Counted from the stretch's first letter, positions 44,185 to 54,690 are shown. The stretch is DNA of 64,000 nt from Bacillus mesophilus (GCF_011008845.1 NZ_JAAIWM010000002.1:124001-188000), one strand, 5' to 3'. Notes: a model not told the origin generated them from the letters alone. A program made the numbers and translations.

Positions 44185-44685
44185 CTATTTTACTGGTTTT
44201 ATCTCGATCGAGGAAAAAGGTAACTTCAGTATGGAAAAAAACAGTCGTGATTTATCAAATACTTCTAATTCTTTTTCTGCGTTACTCTCTATTAACTTCA
44301 TCTTCGTAATTGATTGATCAAAGGCTTTTCCTACAAGAACAGGCACATTTAGACCTGACTTTGTTTCGTATTCAAACCCAGCTGTAGAAAAGGGTGCGAC
44401 ACCTTCTAGGTCAGTATAACCTCGACTTCTGTACCAACTATAGCCTTGGGCAGATTGGGTAATACTAGCCACCCCTAATGATTTATCATATTCATAGAAT
44501 ACAATCGTCTCCCCATCTAGCTCTTCTATTGAGAGAATTTCTTCTCTAGTAATGCCTTCTAGTTGTAACCCTTCATCAATAGCTTGCTCTTTTGTCTCAT
44601 ACCATACAATTTCTTCATTCCCTTGAAATGCACAACCAGTCAAGAGTACTAGAATGAATACGAAAAAATAAAAGATTTTCTTCAA
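44185..44685 (-). CDS. Hypothetical lipoprotein
   Basis: A 166-residue lipoprotein. The signal peptide ends in LLTGCAF, so a cysteine near residue 18 would carry the lipid. The mature part is acidic and mixed alpha/beta (YETKEQAIDEGLQLEG, ETIVFYEYDKSLGVASI), with no family I can name. Single gene between the DUF2935 gene and ypuI. It is absent from the corresponding B. subtilis order as I know it. Confidence 0.7.
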   Translation of the reverse strand: MKKIFYFFVFILVLLTGCAFQGNEEIVWYETKEQAIDEGLQLEGITREEILSIEELDGETIVFYEYDKSLGVASITQSAQGYSWYRSRGYTDLEGVAPFSTAGFEYETKSGLNVPVLVGKAFDQSITKMKLIESNAEKELEVFDKSRLFFSILKLPFSSIEIKPVK

Positions 44686-44812
44686 AAGTCCACCCCCAAA
44701 ACCTATATCTATTATTTATTATAATATATGGTCCGTTTTTACTGTATTGGGAAAATTGACCTAAAAAAACCTAATTAATTCGTTCTTCACTCACCTCAAA
44801 TTACTAAAACAG

Positions 44813-44840
44813 AAAAACCCACTCACTAGGAATGGGCTAC
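44813..44840 (-). terminator. Terminator of ypuI
   Basis: Minus-strand hairpin AGCCCATTC / GAGTGGGT-type stem followed by TTTTTCTG. Confidence 0.7.
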
Positions 44841-44854
44841 TTTAGTGTATTGTA

Positions 44855-45343
44855 TTATGATTGCATCATTTTGGTACGATAGTCAGTTTCATAGTATTCT
44901 AACTCTTCTCTTATTTTTTGGAAAGGTCCTTCTAATTTAGAGAACAGTGTTTGAATCGATGCTGGTGTTTCGTTCGTAAATTTGATTGCATTCTTACCTG
45001 TATAGGCTGAACGACTATTCTCATACCAGACATCATTTTTAGGTGAGAAAAATTCCTCAATACATTGATGGTAGATTTTATATAGTGTCTTTTCTGCAGC
45101 TGGCTTTCGAAATGGGTTTGTGTTTAACACAATATGACAAGTATCTAAGCCTTCTTCACAAAAAACAACTAATCGTCTTAATCCGGATAAAAGCTGCTTA
45201 TAATATTCTTCCTGCTCTTCTGAACCCTCATTTTTCAATGTTGTAATCGTTGCTTCATTCAGATAGTTAGATACGAGCTTGACTGAATCAGAAAGGAATG
45301 TCTCAACTTGTTCGATTTGACTAAAAACGATATCATTTCCCAT
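44855..45343 (-). CDS. ypuI: YpuI family protein (DUF3907)
   Basis: A 162-residue helical, soluble-looking protein (QVETFLSDSVKLVSNYLNEAT, GLRRLVVFCEEGLDTCHIVL). Function unknown. It matches the B. subtilis ypuI family by pattern and by position near scpB. No catalytic motif is evident. Confidence 0.75.
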   Translation of the reverse strand: MGNDIVFSQIEQVETFLSDSVKLVSNYLNEATITTLKNEGSEEQEEYYKQLLSGLRRLVVFCEEGLDTCHIVLNTNPFRKPAAEKTLYKIYHQCIEEFFSPKNDVWYENSRSAYTGKNAIKFTNETPASIQTLFSKLEGPFQKIREELEYYETDYRTKMMQS

Positions 45344-45448
45344 AAGTAGCTTCCTCCAAATAATCCTATTTTTAAATTTATATGTATAAGAGGATGTTCA
45401 AAGTATAGAAATGTCTATTTTCTACATCCTTGAACCTAAACTCCCCCT

Positions 45449-45865
45449 CTATGGTTGTTGAATAAACAAAAGTGGGGATTCTAATTGATAGCTTCCTTGT
45501 GTTGTAAGTTGTTGAAAAACTTCCTTCACTTTATCAAAATCGATATCCTGAAAATAGTGGGAAAATTCTTTTTGAGTATTAATATATACTCGCTTTCTAT
45601 TACGGAAACCTGGATTTTTCAATAAACAAACAAGTGCAACCATATCTTTAAACATAACCTCTCTCCCATTTACAGTGAAGATTGGATCCTCTGTAAAAGG
45701 AGTAAATTCTGAAAAGACTTCGTCAAAGTAACGAATATAAAGGAGGTTAAATGTTTTTTCCTCCCCGTCTTCAATAAAGGTTACAACTGACCTGTTAAAG
45801 AAATCTTCTGAGGTATTGGGCTGCGCTTTTTCAAGCTCACTCCCAAAACATTCTATAATTTGCAT
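45449..45865 (-). CDS. Hypothetical protein between ypuI and scpB
   Basis: A 138-residue soluble protein (FNLLYIRYFDEVFSEFTPF, NGREVMFKDMVALVCLLKNP). I do not recognise it. ATG follows AGGGTGAGACT. It lies 45 bases downstream of scpB on the same strand, so it may be read as the tail of the scpAB unit. Confidence 0.65.
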   Translation of the reverse strand: MQIIECFGSELEKAQPNTSEDFFNRSVVTFIEDGEEKTFNLLYIRYFDEVFSEFTPFTEDPIFTVNGREVMFKDMVALVCLLKNPGFRNRKRVYINTQKEFSHYFQDIDFDKVKEVFQQLTTQGSYQLESPLLFIQQP

Positions 45866-45909
45866 AGTCTCACCCTTCTATCTGCTATTTGTTCCATCTT
45901 ACCATATCT

Positions 45910-46500
45910 TTATGGTAGATCTTCAAAAGCTTCTGCAAATTTTTCAAAAAATAGATCTGCTTCTTCTTGAACAAATTCATCCGTCGTATTTTCAGGCAAT
46001 TTCGGAAGTTCCTCAATCGATTTTAAGCCGAAGTAATCTAAAAATTCTTTGGTTGTGCCGTACAATATGGCACGGCCAGTTCCCTCTACTCGACCCACTT
46101 CTCTTATTAAAAGCTTACCCACTAATGTTTGAATCGGTCGATCTGTCTTAACTCCGCGAATATCTTCAATTTCGGCTCTAGTGATTGGTTGTTTATAAGC
46201 AACAATCGCTAACGTTTCAAGAGCAGCTTGTGATAATGTCTGATTAGAGGGATTCTCCATTAACTTTTTAAAGTAGGGTGCATGCTCTTTCTTCGTTGCT
46301 AATTGATACGCGTCAGCTATTTCAATTATTCGTATTCCTCTAAGGTTTGTTTCATATTCTAATTTCATCTCGTTCATGATATCTTCAACAGTCTCAGTAT
46401 GAAGCTCCAAAACGGTTGATAGCTGTCTAATTGTTAGCCCCTCATCCCCTGCAGCGAAAAGCAAGCCTTCAATAATCGCCTTCCAATTATGAATATCCAT
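45910..46500 (-). CDS. scpB: Segregation and condensation protein ScpB
   Basis: A 196-residue winged-helix kite subunit of the SMC-ScpAB condensin complex. Typical text: [43 protein letters not shown] region, and [18 protein letters not shown]. It overlaps scpA by 14 bases, giving coupled synthesis of the two partners. Confidence 0.95.
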   Translation of the reverse strand: MDIHNWKAIIEGLLFAAGDEGLTIRQLSTVLELHTETVEDIMNEMKLEYETNLRGIRIIEIADAYQLATKKEHAPYFKKLMENPSNQTLSQAALETLAIVAYKQPITRAEIEDIRGVKTDRPIQTLVGKLLIREVGRVEGTGRAILYGTTKEFLDYFGLKSIEELPKLPENTTDEFVQEEADLFFEKFAEAFEDLP

Positions 46501-47284
46501 TGTTTGTTTCTCCTTTTTTTAGCGAAAGAAAAATGGCAGAGAAATTTTGTGTTTGCTCCATTAAAATCGTGTCTGTTTTCATTAGCTCAAGCAAAGCCAA
46601 AAAGGTTACAACTATATGTGGTTTATCCTCATAGGGAAAAAGGTCTAGAAAGTTCTTCTTTTCATTCTCTTTTAACATAGATAACTCTTTCACAATTTGA
46701 TCGATTCTTACCTCAATCGGAATTTCTTGACGGGTAATCCTAGTTTGTAACGGCTTTTGTAGCTTTTTACGACGTAGAAGTTTTTGAAACGCACCAAGCA
46801 TATCATAAATACTTACATCAAGGTTCACAATTTCTTCTTCTTTGTTGATATACTCACTAAGATCACTTGGTGCTCTCGTAAACATTTGGCCACGCTCTTC
46901 TTCGAGACTTTTCAAATCCTCTGCTGCTACCTTGTATTTTCGGTATTCAATTAATCTCTGCATTAATTCGTCTCGAGGATCTTCTTCTACATCAAATTCC
47001 ATATCCTCATCAAATAGCTCCTCCTCTTGCTTAGGAAGGAGCAGCTTACTTTTTATTTCTAACAATGTTGCAGCCATCACTAAATACTCGCTAGCAACAT
47101 CAAGTTGTAATTCCTGCATGGCGTATATGTATAACAAGTATTGCTCTGTTAGTTCAGCCATCGGAATATCATATACATCGATCTCATATCGATTAATTAA
47201 ATGCAACAAAAGGTCTAGAGGACCCTCAAATGCATCGAGTTTAACATTATATTGTTGCACGATCATCCCACCATTATCAGCCAT
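46487..47284 (-). CDS. scpA: Segregation and condensation protein ScpA
   Basis: Kleisin subunit that bridges SMC heads. Conserved start region [23 protein letters not shown] and the acidic linker after [16 protein letters not shown] are present. The start is uncertain. ATG 47284 (AGGTAAG upstream) gives 265 residues, while a GTG at 47260 (GGTGGG six bases upstream) gives a length nearer to B. subtilis ScpA. Divergent from ypuF. Confidence 0.93.
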   Translation of the reverse strand: MADNGGMIVQQYNVKLDAFEGPLDLLLHLINRYEIDVYDIPMAELTEQYLLYIYAMQELQLDVASEYLVMAATLLEIKSKLLLPKQEEELFDEDMEFDVEEDPRDELMQRLIEYRKYKVAAEDLKSLEEERGQMFTRAPSDLSEYINKEEEIVNLDVSIYDMLGAFQKLLRRKKLQKPLQTRITRQEIPIEVRIDQIVKELSMLKENEKKNFLDLFPYEDKPHIVVTFLALLELMKTDTILMEQTQNFSAIFLSLKKGETNNGYS

Positions 47285-47506
47285 TCAAGCACTTACCTAA
47301 ATATAATGTACACATAAAAGCAAGTTAACATTAGTATAGACGATAAAGCTAGCTAGTCCAATACAATTTTTAATAGCAAAACTTGGTTTTTACAAGCTCT
47401 ACCGGTTATTTTCACGTTATTTCCAGTTTCATGATACACTACCAGTAGTGAATAGAAGTTACGAACATATTTACACTATATAAGCTTTTAAAAAAAGGGT
47501 GAGACG

Positions 47507-48034
47507 ATGTATCCAAAACCATATATCGATTATCTCGTTCACTTTCATGGGGATCGAGATTACTTTGAATGTCATGAGGTATTAGAGGAATATTGGAAAG
47601 AGGATGACAAATATAACCGCAAAAACTATTGGGTAGCATTTATCCAAATTGCTGTGTCTCTATATCATCAAAGAAGAAGCAATTTTAACGGGTCATTCAA
47701 AATGATGAAAAATGCATTAGCTATTCTTAATAATGAAGAGAGCGCGGTAAAAAAGCTTGGACTCGATTATAATCAGCTACTTTTGACTGTTGAAAAACGA
47801 TTGAAGGATATTGAAAATAAGCAGCCCTATACGAGTATTTTCTTACCGATCACAGATACAGACCTAATAAGTGAATGTGAAAAGGAAAGTCAGTTGAGAG
47901 GCATTCAGTGGGGAAGTGTAAGTGATTTAGCTGATCACTTCCTCTTAAATAAACACTCATTACGAAATCGCGATGAGGTTATTGAAGAGCGTTTGAAGCA
48001 AAAAGAATTAAAAATACAAAGGAGAAAAAAATAA
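47507..48034 (+). CDS. ypuF: DUF309 family protein YpuF
   Basis: A 175-residue protein with the DUF309 core: ECHEVLEEYWKEDD, FIQIAVSLYHQRRSNFNGSF and MMKNALAIL. The HxxxE pattern suggests a metal or active site but no activity is established. Placed between scpA and the rib operon as in B. subtilis, on the opposite strand to both. Start follows AAAGGGTGAGACG. Confidence 0.82.
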   Translation: MYPKPYIDYLVHFHGDRDYFECHEVLEEYWKEDDKYNRKNYWVAFIQIAVSLYHQRRSNFNGSFKMMKNALAILNNEESAVKKLGLDYNQLLLTVEKRLKDIENKQPYTSIFLPITDTDLISECEKESQLRGIQWGSVSDLADHFLLNKHSLRNRDEVIEERLKQKELKIQRRKK

Positions 48035-48042
48035 GCTTAACA

Positions 48043-48069
48043 AAAAGGCTGTCTATGTAGACAGCCTTT
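48043..48069. terminator. Bidirectional terminator between ypuF and ribT
   Basis: Stem AAAGGCTGTCTA / TAGACAGCCTTT, flanked by A and T runs, between converging genes. Confidence 0.85.
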
Positions 48070-48071
48070 AC

Positions 48072-48464
<393 letters not shown>

Positions 48465-48580
48465 TCATAACTAAAATTAACATTCTGATGGATAGATTAT
48501 AACAAAAAATGATGAACTAAGGTAATAAAAATCTATAACACCTAAAATCTAGTATTACTTAAGTCCTATCACTTTAAACA

Positions 48581-49051
48581 TTATCCTTGAAAAGAGCGAG
48601 TTAAGTTAGCCATTTCTATTGCTGAAACTGCTGCTTCCCAGCCTTTGTTCCCTGCTTTTGTTCCTGCTCGTTCCACTGCTTGCTCGATTGTATCGGTTGT
48701 TAATACTCCAAAAATAACAGGAGTACCAGATTGCATCATCGTTCCTGCAACCCCTTTAGCTACCTCACTACACACAAAGTCAAAATGTGGTGTAGATCCG
48801 CGAATCACTGTACCTAGAGTAACAACTGCGTCATACTTATTGCTGTCTACCATCTTTTTTGCAATTAGAGGAATTTCAAATGCACCTGGTACCCATGCAA
48901 TATCGACATCTTCTTCACGTAAACCGTGTCTGATTAGAGCATCCTTTGCCCCACCCAATAGTTTACTCGTAATAAACTCATTAAAACGACCTACAACAAT
49001 TCCAACTTTAAGACCAGTACCAACTAAATGTCCTTCAAATACGTTCCCCAT
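48581..49051 (-). CDS. ribH: Lumazine synthase RibH
   Basis: A 156-residue 6,7-dimethyl-8-ribityllumazine synthase. Family stretches are [41 protein letters not shown] and the C-terminal [17 protein letters not shown]. It condenses dihydroxybutanone phosphate with the ribitylamino-uracil and forms a 60-mer shell in Bacillus that encloses riboflavin synthase. Confidence 0.96.
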   Translation of the reverse strand: MGNVFEGHLVGTGLKVGIVVGRFNEFITSKLLGGAKDALIRHGLREEDVDIAWVPGAFEIPLIAKKMVDSNKYDAVVTLGTVIRGSTPHFDFVCSEVAKGVAGTMMQSGTPVIFGVLTTDTIEQAVERAGTKAGNKGWEAAVSAIEMANLTRSFQG

Positions 49052-49138
49052 CTAAACACATCTCCTAATCATCATATATTGCTTATGTATGCTGTTATCA
49101 TACATAAACCGCTTTTTTTTCGCAAACCATCTCATTCT

Positions 49139-50332
49139 TTAAAAATGAAGCATATGCCCTAACTTTTCATGCTTTGTCTTTAAATAACTCTCATTTTCTT
49201 TCTTCGTTGGAAGTTGGATTGGCACACGATCCACAATCTCTAACCCATAGCCTTCTAAACCGGCAATCTTCCTTGGATTATTAGTTAAAAGCTTCATCTT
49301 TTTGATGCCTAAATCCTTTAGAATTTGTGCACCAATTCCATAATCACGTAGATCTGGAGCAAAACCAAGCTGCTCATTAGCTTCAACAGTATCGTAGCCT
49401 TTTTCCTGAAGCTTGTAAGCACGCATCTTATTAATTAAGCCAATTCCTCTACCTTCTTGGCGCATATATAGAAGTACACCATTCCCAGCTGCTTCAATTT
49501 GAGATAATGCAGCATGTAATTGTGGTCCACAATCACATCTGAATGAGCCAAATACATCTCCTGTTAGACACTCTGAATGAACCCTAACAAGAACTGGCTC
49601 ATCTTCCAATATCTCACCTTTTACCAACGCTACATGCTCATATGAATCCAGTGAATTCGTATATCCAACTGCCTTGAAATCACCGAATTCACTTGGTAAT
49701 TGAATCTCTATTTCACGGTTAACAAGCTTTTCTTTTTTTCTTCTATACGATATAAGATCCTTGATCGTAATCATTTTTATTTCAAATTCATCCGCAATTT
49801 TTCTTAGGTCTGGTACTCGTGCCATTGATCCATCCTCATTCATGATTTCACAAATGACTCCTGCTGGTTCGGATCCACATAGTCTTGCTAGGTCGACTGC
49901 AGCTTCTGTGTGACCAGCTCTTCTTAGTACACCACCATCTTTTGCGATAAGAGGAAATATATGCCCTGGACGCTTAAAATCACCAGCCGTTGTACTTGGA
50001 TCGATAAGGCGTTTAATTGTTTCTGAACGCTCATGTGCACTTATTCCAGTACTAGAAGTCTTATAATCCACACTTACCGTAAACGCCGTACCATGAGGAT
50101 CTGTATTTTGTCCCACCATTGGTGCAAGCTCTAATTTTGTTGCAGTTTCTTGTGTGATAGGAGCACAAACTAACCCTCTACCATGTTTAATCATAAAGTT
50201 AATAACCTCTGGTGTTGCTTTATCAGCTAATGCGATGAAGTCCCCTTCATTCTCACGGTCCTCGTCATCACAAACGATCACTACTTTTCCTTGCATTAAT
50301 TCATAAATAGCTTCTTCAATGCGATCAAACAT
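49139..50332 (-). CDS. ribBA: Bifunctional DHBP synthase/GTP cyclohydrolase II RibBA
   Basis: A 397-residue fusion. Residues 1-200 form dihydroxybutanone phosphate synthase ([34 protein letters not shown] core). Residues 205-397 form GTP cyclohydrolase II with the zinc cysteines in [18 protein letters not shown] and RQEGRGIGL. The two halves make both precursors of lumazine. Called ribA in B. subtilis. Confidence 0.96.
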   Translation of the reverse strand: MFDRIEEAIYELMQGKVVIVCDDEDRENEGDFIALADKATPEVINFMIKHGRGLVCAPITQETATKLELAPMVGQNTDPHGTAFTVSVDYKTSSTGISAHERSETIKRLIDPSTTAGDFKRPGHIFPLIAKDGGVLRRAGHTEAAVDLARLCGSEPAGVICEIMNEDGSMARVPDLRKIADEFEIKMITIKDLISYRRKKEKLVNREIEIQLPSEFGDFKAVGYTNSLDSYEHVALVKGEILEDEPVLVRVHSECLTGDVFGSFRCDCGPQLHAALSQIEAAGNGVLLYMRQEGRGIGLINKMRAYKLQEKGYDTVEANEQLGFAPDLRDYGIGAQILKDLGIKKMKLLTNNPRKIAGLEGYGLEIVDRVPIQLPTKKENESYLKTKHEKLGHMLHF

Positions 50333-50360
50333 CTATTCATCCCCTATCGTTAAAGTTATG

Positions 50361-51011
50361 TTATAAATATCCATGCTCTCTAAGAAAGCCTTCTGACATG
50401 CTTGAGGATTTAGAATCATTTTCTCTTAGCAGAACAAATTGCTCTATATATTTTGCTAGCATATCACACTCAAGGTTGACGATATCACCTGCACCCTTTT
50501 TGCCGAGAACCGTTTCAGATAACGTATGTGGAATAAGGGAGATCGTAAAGGTCTTATCAGTCGTTCCGAATACAGTAAGACTTGTTCCATCTACACAAAT
50601 CGAGCCCTTTAAGAGAATATACCTTCGGATATCCTTAGGCACTTCAATTTCATAATAAACGGCATTAGAAACTCTCGTCTTCTTTAAGATTGTTCCAATT
50701 CCATCCACGTGTCCTGATACAAAATGCCCTCCAAATCTTCCATTTGCAGCCATCGCTCTCTCTAGGTTTACTTCAGAACCACTTTTTAGAGATTGAAGTG
50801 AGGTTGCTCTTACGGTTTCGGGCATGATATCAACTGTAAATTTATTATGAGTAAAAGATGTAACAGTTAAGCATGTTCCATTTACTGAAATACTATCTCC
50901 AAGATGAACATCCTCTACTACTTTTTTAGCTTGTATGGTTAAGACAATTGCTTCACCTTGTTGAACCATTCGATCTACTATCCCTATTTCTTCAACTATG
51001 CCAGTAAACAA
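50361..51011 (-). CDS. ribE: Riboflavin synthase alpha chain RibE
   Basis: A 216-residue trimeric enzyme built of two similar barrels. It starts with the near-invariant FTGIVEEIG, and the repeats each have an SVNGTCLTV or CVDGTSLTV segment. It disproportionates two lumazines to riboflavin. TTG at 51011 is the start: GAGGTGAC lies just before it and overlaps the ribD stop codon, so translation is coupled. The longer frame to 51065 is not supported. Confidence 0.95.
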   Translation of the reverse strand: MFTGIVEEIGIVDRMVQQGEAIVLTIQAKKVVEDVHLGDSISVNGTCLTVTSFTHNKFTVDIMPETVRATSLQSLKSGSEVNLERAMAANGRFGGHFVSGHVDGIGTILKKTRVSNAVYYEIEVPKDIRRYILLKGSICVDGTSLTVFGTTDKTFTISLIPHTLSETVLGKKGAGDIVNLECDMLAKYIEQFVLLRENDSKSSSMSEGFLREHGYL

Positions 51012-51015
51012 GTTG

Positions 51016-52110
51016 TCACCTCTTCTCTTCAGTCGGTACTGCAACAATTTTAAGATCATGACCAAGTTTTTCTATAGATTTAAATGCTAAAGAGTGAGCT
51101 TCACCCATTTGGAGAATTCCTTCTCCGCCTATAAATCCCGGTGCTGTTCGACCTCCAACCAGTTTTGGTGCAATGTAAGTCACTACCTGATTATAGGCAT
51201 TCTCTTTTAAGAAGCTTCCATTCACTTCTGATCCACCCTCTACTAAAAGTGAAGTAATCGAAAGCTCCCCTAGCTTAATTAATAAGTCATGAATTCCTAT
51301 TCGCTCATTTTTAAGCTCAACCAGTTTTGCTCCTTTTAGAAGGAAAGGTTCTTTTTGAGCATCAGTATGAGCGCTTGTCGTAACAATCCACGTTTCTGCT
51401 TCATGATCATTAAGGAGCTTAGAATCAAGCGGCGTTCTTAAATGATGATCTAATACAATCCTAATTGGATGAATTCCGCCTCCGGATAGCCTCGTAGTTA
51501 AACTTGGATCGTCTTCTATAACCGTGTTCACTCCAACTAGGATTGCATCGTGCATATGTCGATAACGATGGACATCCTCTCTTGCTTCGGTCCCAGTAAT
51601 CCATTTACTACTTCCGGTGCTTGTCGCTGTTTTTCCATCTAAGGTCAAAGCTGTTTTTAATGTAACGTAAGGTGTCTTTGTGGATATATAGTGAAAAAAC
51701 ATATCATATAATTCATTTGCTTCCTCTTGAAGGACCCCTACTTCCACTTCAATACCAGCATTCTTAAGCTTTTCAATCCCTTTTCCAGCTACTAAAGGAT
51801 TAGGATCAACTGTTGCAATAATCACCTTGCTGACTTTACTAGTGATAAGGAGATCAGCACAAGGCGGGGTTTTGCCATGGTGACTACAAGGTTCGAGTGT
51901 TACATAAACAGTAGAACCTTCCGCTAGATGTCCTGCCATTTTTATTGCCTGAACTTCGGCATGTCCCTCGCCTGCTTTAAGGTGAGCACCCATTCCTACG
52001 ATTGAGCCATTTTTAACGATAACTGATCCAACTGGAGGATTGGGACGAGTTTGTCCCTTCACACTTTGTGCTAGGGTGATCGCCAACTCCATGTATTGTG
52101 TTTCATTCAT
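51016..52110 (-). CDS. ribD: Bifunctional deaminase/reductase RibD
   Basis: A 364-residue enzyme. The deaminase domain (residues 1-145) has HAEVQAI and PCSHHGKTPPC zinc motifs. The reductase domain has TLDGKTATSTGSSKWIT and LLVEGGSEVNGSF. It performs two consecutive early steps of riboflavin synthesis. ATG at 52110 follows AAGGAGGGCTAAC. First gene of the operon behind an FMN riboswitch. Confidence 0.96.
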   Translation of the reverse strand: MNETQYMELAITLAQSVKGQTRPNPPVGSVIVKNGSIVGMGAHLKAGEGHAEVQAIKMAGHLAEGSTVYVTLEPCSHHGKTPPCADLLITSKVSKVIIATVDPNPLVAGKGIEKLKNAGIEVEVGVLQEEANELYDMFFHYISTKTPYVTLKTALTLDGKTATSTGSSKWITGTEAREDVHRYRHMHDAILVGVNTVIEDDPSLTTRLSGGGIHPIRIVLDHHLRTPLDSKLLNDHEAETWIVTTSAHTDAQKEPFLLKGAKLVELKNERIGIHDLLIKLGELSITSLLVEGGSEVNGSFLKENAYNQVVTYIAPKLVGGRTAPGFIGGEGILQMGEAHSLAFKSIEKLGHDLKIVAVPTEEKR

Positions 52111-52160
52111 GTTAGCCCTCCTTGCTGTCAAAGTAAGTGTGACTACCTACCTAAATCAAC

Positions 52161-52191
52161 ATAAAAAACCTTAGGACAAAGATCCTAAGGG
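52161..52191 (-). terminator. Terminator of the FMN riboswitch leader
   Basis: Minus-strand hairpin CCTTAGGAT / GTCCTAAGG followed by TTTTTTAT, 50 bases before ribD. Formed when FMN is bound. Confidence 0.85.
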
Positions 52192-52323
52192 AGATGTATG
52201 TACACATGGAAAAAGAGGTTTTTTAACATCTCTAATAACCCTATTTTCAAATCTGTTTTGAAAAAGGGCATAGTGACAGAATTTCCCTGTAAACAAGAAA
52301 ATGCCTCTTCACGTATTCCTATA

Positions 52324-52468
52324 CATCCTTCTCCCATCCAGACTATACTGTCGGCTTTGGATTTTCACCAAATCAGCACTTTTAATAAAAAATATTTAAA
52401 AGGCTCACGGGCTTTGAATCAAATGATTCTTTACCGCCGGTAGGGAATTTCACCCTGCCCCGAAGGAT
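52324..52468 (-). promoter_or_regulatory. FMN riboswitch (RFN element)
   Basis: Minus strand begins CCTTCGGGGCAGGGTGAAATTCC with CTACCGGCGGTAAAG, then AAGCCCGTGAGC, GATTTGGTGAAAATCC, AAAGCCGACAGTATAGTCTGGATG, and ends GGGAGAAGGATG. All conserved blocks of the flavin riboswitch are present in order. It controls the ribDE-BA-H-T operon. Confidence 0.97.
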
Positions 52469-52497
52469 AATTAACTAGTAATATTTAATTTTTCATT

Positions 52498-52528
52498 ATT
52501 ATACCATAAAAAGAAGGATTATTGTCTA
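52498..52528 (-). promoter_or_regulatory. Putative sigma-A promoter of the rib operon
   Basis: Minus-strand TAGACA, 19 bases, then TGGTATAAT, an extended -10 box with perfect TATAAT. The extended box would compensate for the long spacer. It lies 30 bases upstream of the riboswitch. Confidence 0.65.
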
Positions 52529-52756
52529 GTATATCAACTGGAATTGACGTTGAACGGAATTTATTACATAATATTGGTCTGACCACCTTTTCGTTATTGG
52601 CTACTTATTATATACTATTAGTAGTTTTATAGATGCATTTACTAGCTATGGATTCACACATCAGAATCGTTAAACTCCTACACGTAACACTTTCAGCATA
52701 GGAATTAGAACTACATAATGTAAACTTATACTTTTTATTAGATAAGGAGAATTCCG
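52529..52756. other. Divergent region between the rib operon and fabF
   Basis: AT-rich 228-base gap. It holds the TGGTCTGACCA palindrome and should hold the fabF promoter, but no clear -35/-10 pair stands out. fabF has GATAAGGAG as ribosome site. No ORF. Confidence 0.4.
52575..52585. promoter_or_regulatory. Perfect palindrome upstream of fabF (GntR/FadR-type operator candidate)
   Basis: TGGTCTGACCA is a perfect 11-bp palindrome fitting the TNGTNNNACNA half-site rule of FadR-subfamily GntR regulators. It lies about 170 bases upstream of the fabF start. Confidence 0.35.
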
Positions 52757-53995
52757 ATGAAAAAACGCGTTGTTATAACAGGTATTGGAGCCATTACTCC
52801 ACTTGGAAATGATATAGAATCCACATGGGCAAATATAAAAAATGGCGTTTCGGGCATTGCACCCATTACTAGTATTAATTCCGATCCATTTGCCGTAAAA
52901 GTAGCAGGAGAGGTGAAGAATTTTTCACCTGAAGAGTTTATGGACGGTAAGGAAGCAAAACGGATGGGACGTTTCACACAATTTGCAGTGGCTGCCAGCA
53001 AGATGGCTATTCAAGACTCAGGATTGATCATTGGGGAACATGTTGCCCCAGAGCGGATTGGTGTTTGGATTGGTTCTGGTATTGGAGGTTTAGGTGAATT
53101 CGAGGAACAGCACAAGAAGTTTCTTGAAAAAGGACCTAGACGAGTAAGTCCATTTATTATTCCCATGCTTATTCCCGATTTGGCTTCAGGACGAGTATCA
53201 ATTGAGTTGGGTGCAAAGGGAATTAACAACTGCTCCGTTACCGCTTGTGCTTCGGGTGCAAACTCAATTGGAGATGCCTATCGCACGATCCAAAACGGCG
53301 TAGCAGATGTGATGATTTCGGGCGGAACCGAAGCGGCTATTACTGAAATGACAATTGCCGGGTTTTCGAATATGACTGCCTTATCAACAAACCCTAATCC
53401 AGAAAATGCAAGTCGTCCTTTTGATAAAAATCGGGATGGATTTGTAATTGCAGAAGGTGCTGGAGTTCTTATTTTAGAAGAGATTGAGCATGCAATTGCT
53501 CGTGGAGCTAAAATTTATGGTGAAATAATCGGATACGGTGCAACAGGAGATGCCTACCATATTACAACTCCTGCTCCAAACGGAGAAGGCGGTCAACGTG
53601 CAATGAGACTTGCTTTAGAGGAAGCTAACATTGCAACAAAAGATGTTAACTATATAAACGCCCATGGCACAAGTACCCACTACAATGATTTATATGAAAC
53701 CAAAGCAATCAAAGAGGTCTTTGGCGAGTATGCAAGCAAGCTTTCTATTAGCTCTACTAAGTCAATGACTGGACATTTGTTAGGTGCAGCAGGAGCTATA
53801 GAAGCAATCTTTTCTGTATTATCTATAAAAGATGGGATTATTCCTCCTACCATTAATTACGAAACTCCAGATGAGGAATTAGACTTAGATTATGTACCAA
53901 ATGAAAGCAAATTAGCTAATGTTAATATTGTTTTATCTAATTCGTTAGGTTTTGGCGGACATAATGTTACGTTAGCTTTTAGAAAATATGAGTAA
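52757..53995 (+). CDS. fabF: Beta-ketoacyl-ACP synthase II FabF
   Basis: A 412-residue thiolase-fold condensing enzyme of fatty acid elongation. The catalytic cysteine is in [10 protein letters not shown] (Cys164), and the two histidines are in [11 protein letters not shown] and [12 protein letters not shown], so the Cys-His-His triad is complete. It stands alone with its own promoter region and terminator. B. subtilis keeps fabF with fabHA elsewhere, so this may be an extra copy or a relocated gene. Confidence 0.93.
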   Translation: MKKRVVITGIGAITPLGNDIESTWANIKNGVSGIAPITSINSDPFAVKVAGEVKNFSPEEFMDGKEAKRMGRFTQFAVAASKMAIQDSGLIIGEHVAPERIGVWIGSGIGGLGEFEEQHKKFLEKGPRRVSPFIIPMLIPDLASGRVSIELGAKGINNCSVTACASGANSIGDAYRTIQNGVADVMISGGTEAAITEMTIAGFSNMTALSTNPNPENASRPFDKNRDGFVIAEGAGVLILEEIEHAIARGAKIYGEIIGYGATGDAYHITTPAPNGEGGQRAMRLALEEANIATKDVNYINAHGTSTHYNDLYETKAIKEVFGEYASKLSISSTKSMTGHLLGAAGAIEAIFSVLSIKDGIIPPTINYETPDEELDLDYVPNESKLANVNIVLSNSLGFGGHNVTLAFRKYE

Positions 53996-54005
53996 GTGAT
54001 AAGAA

Positions 54006-54036
54006 TAAAAGATGTGGGCTCTCCCACATCTTTTAT
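54006..54036 (+). terminator. Terminator of fabF
   Basis: Stem AAAGATGTGGG / CCCACATCTTT with loop CTCT, followed by TATTGG. The short T run fits either direction. Confidence 0.75.
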
Positions 54037-54040
54037 TGGT

Positions 54041-54163
54041 TTATTGTTTAGGTACACCAACGGGTCCTACATGACGAATATGTTCGTTCTCATTGTTAGC
54101 CTTTTCATTAACTAGTGCTTTTTGATCTACTTCTTTAGATGTTTTTTCATTGCGTTTTACCAT
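54041..54163 (-). CDS. Small 40-residue basic/acidic protein
   Basis: A short ORF with a strong ribosome site (CGAAAGGAGAG, seven bases before the ATG at 54163). The peptide is highly hydrophilic: it begins MVKRNEKTSKEVDQKA, continues with an Asn/Glu-rich middle, and ends HIRHVGPVGVPKQ. Composition resembles small spore or stress proteins of Bacillus, but I cannot assign a family. It lies between two terminators, separate from both fabF and ppiB. Confidence 0.6.
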   Translation of the reverse strand: MVKRNEKTSKEVDQKALVNEKANNENEHIRHVGPVGVPKQ

Positions 54164-54211
54164 GTAAGATCTCTCCTTTCGATTCAATCTTACATAGTTT
54201 TAGTCATTCAA

Positions 54212-54245
54212 AATAAAATATCCCCTCAATAATTTTTGAGGGGAT
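54212..54245 (-). terminator. Terminator of ppiB
   Basis: Minus-strand hairpin ATCCCCTCAA / TTGAGGGGAT followed by ATTTTATTTT. Confidence 0.8.
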
Positions 54246-54252
54246 CTACGTA

Positions 54253-54690
54253 TTACTCTTCTATTACTTTTACTTCCTTCATTTTATCGCCTTGTTGGAT
54301 GTCATCAACGAATTCCATTCCTTCAACAACTTTACCAAAAACAGTATGAACTCCGTTTAAGTGTGGTTGTGGTTCGAAAACGATGAAGAACTGACTTCCG
54401 CCTGTATCTTTCCCAGCGTGAGCCATGGATAGAGATCCACGTTCATGCTTATGAGGATTCCCTTGAGTTTCACACTTAATTGTATAACCAGGGCCACCAG
54501 TACCACGACCATCTGGGCATCCACCTTGTGCTACAAACCCAGGAATAACTCGGTGAAAGTTTAATCCGTTGTAGAACCCTTTGTTGATTAGCGATTCGAA
54601 GTTCTCAACTGTACCAGGTGCTTCGTTTGGAAATAATTCAATTTTAACTTGTCCACCTTTTTCTAAATCAATAACAGCGTATTTGCTCAT
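54253..54690 (-). CDS. ppiB: Peptidyl-prolyl cis-trans isomerase B (cyclophilin)
   Basis: A 145-residue cytoplasmic cyclophilin that speeds proline isomerisation. Hallmarks are [15 protein letters not shown], the catalytic Arg in [22 protein letters not shown] and [16 protein letters not shown]. Length agrees with B. subtilis PpiB. AAGGAGTTCATTAC precedes the ATG. Monocistronic. Confidence 0.96.
   Translation of the reverse strand: MSKYAVIDLEKGGQVKIELFPNEAPGTVENFESLINKGFYNGLNFHRVIPGFVAQGGCPDGRGTGGPGYTIKCETQGNPHKHERGSLSMAHAGKDTGGSQFFIVFEPQPHLNGVHTVFGKVVEGMEFVDDIQQGDKMKEVKVIEE

Noticed and set aside
46842..47300. 152-codon plus-strand ORF opposite scpA
   Set aside because: Serine-rich shadow of scpA with no ribosome site.
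52198..52443. 81-codon plus-strand ORF
   Set aside because: Antisense of the FMN riboswitch region.
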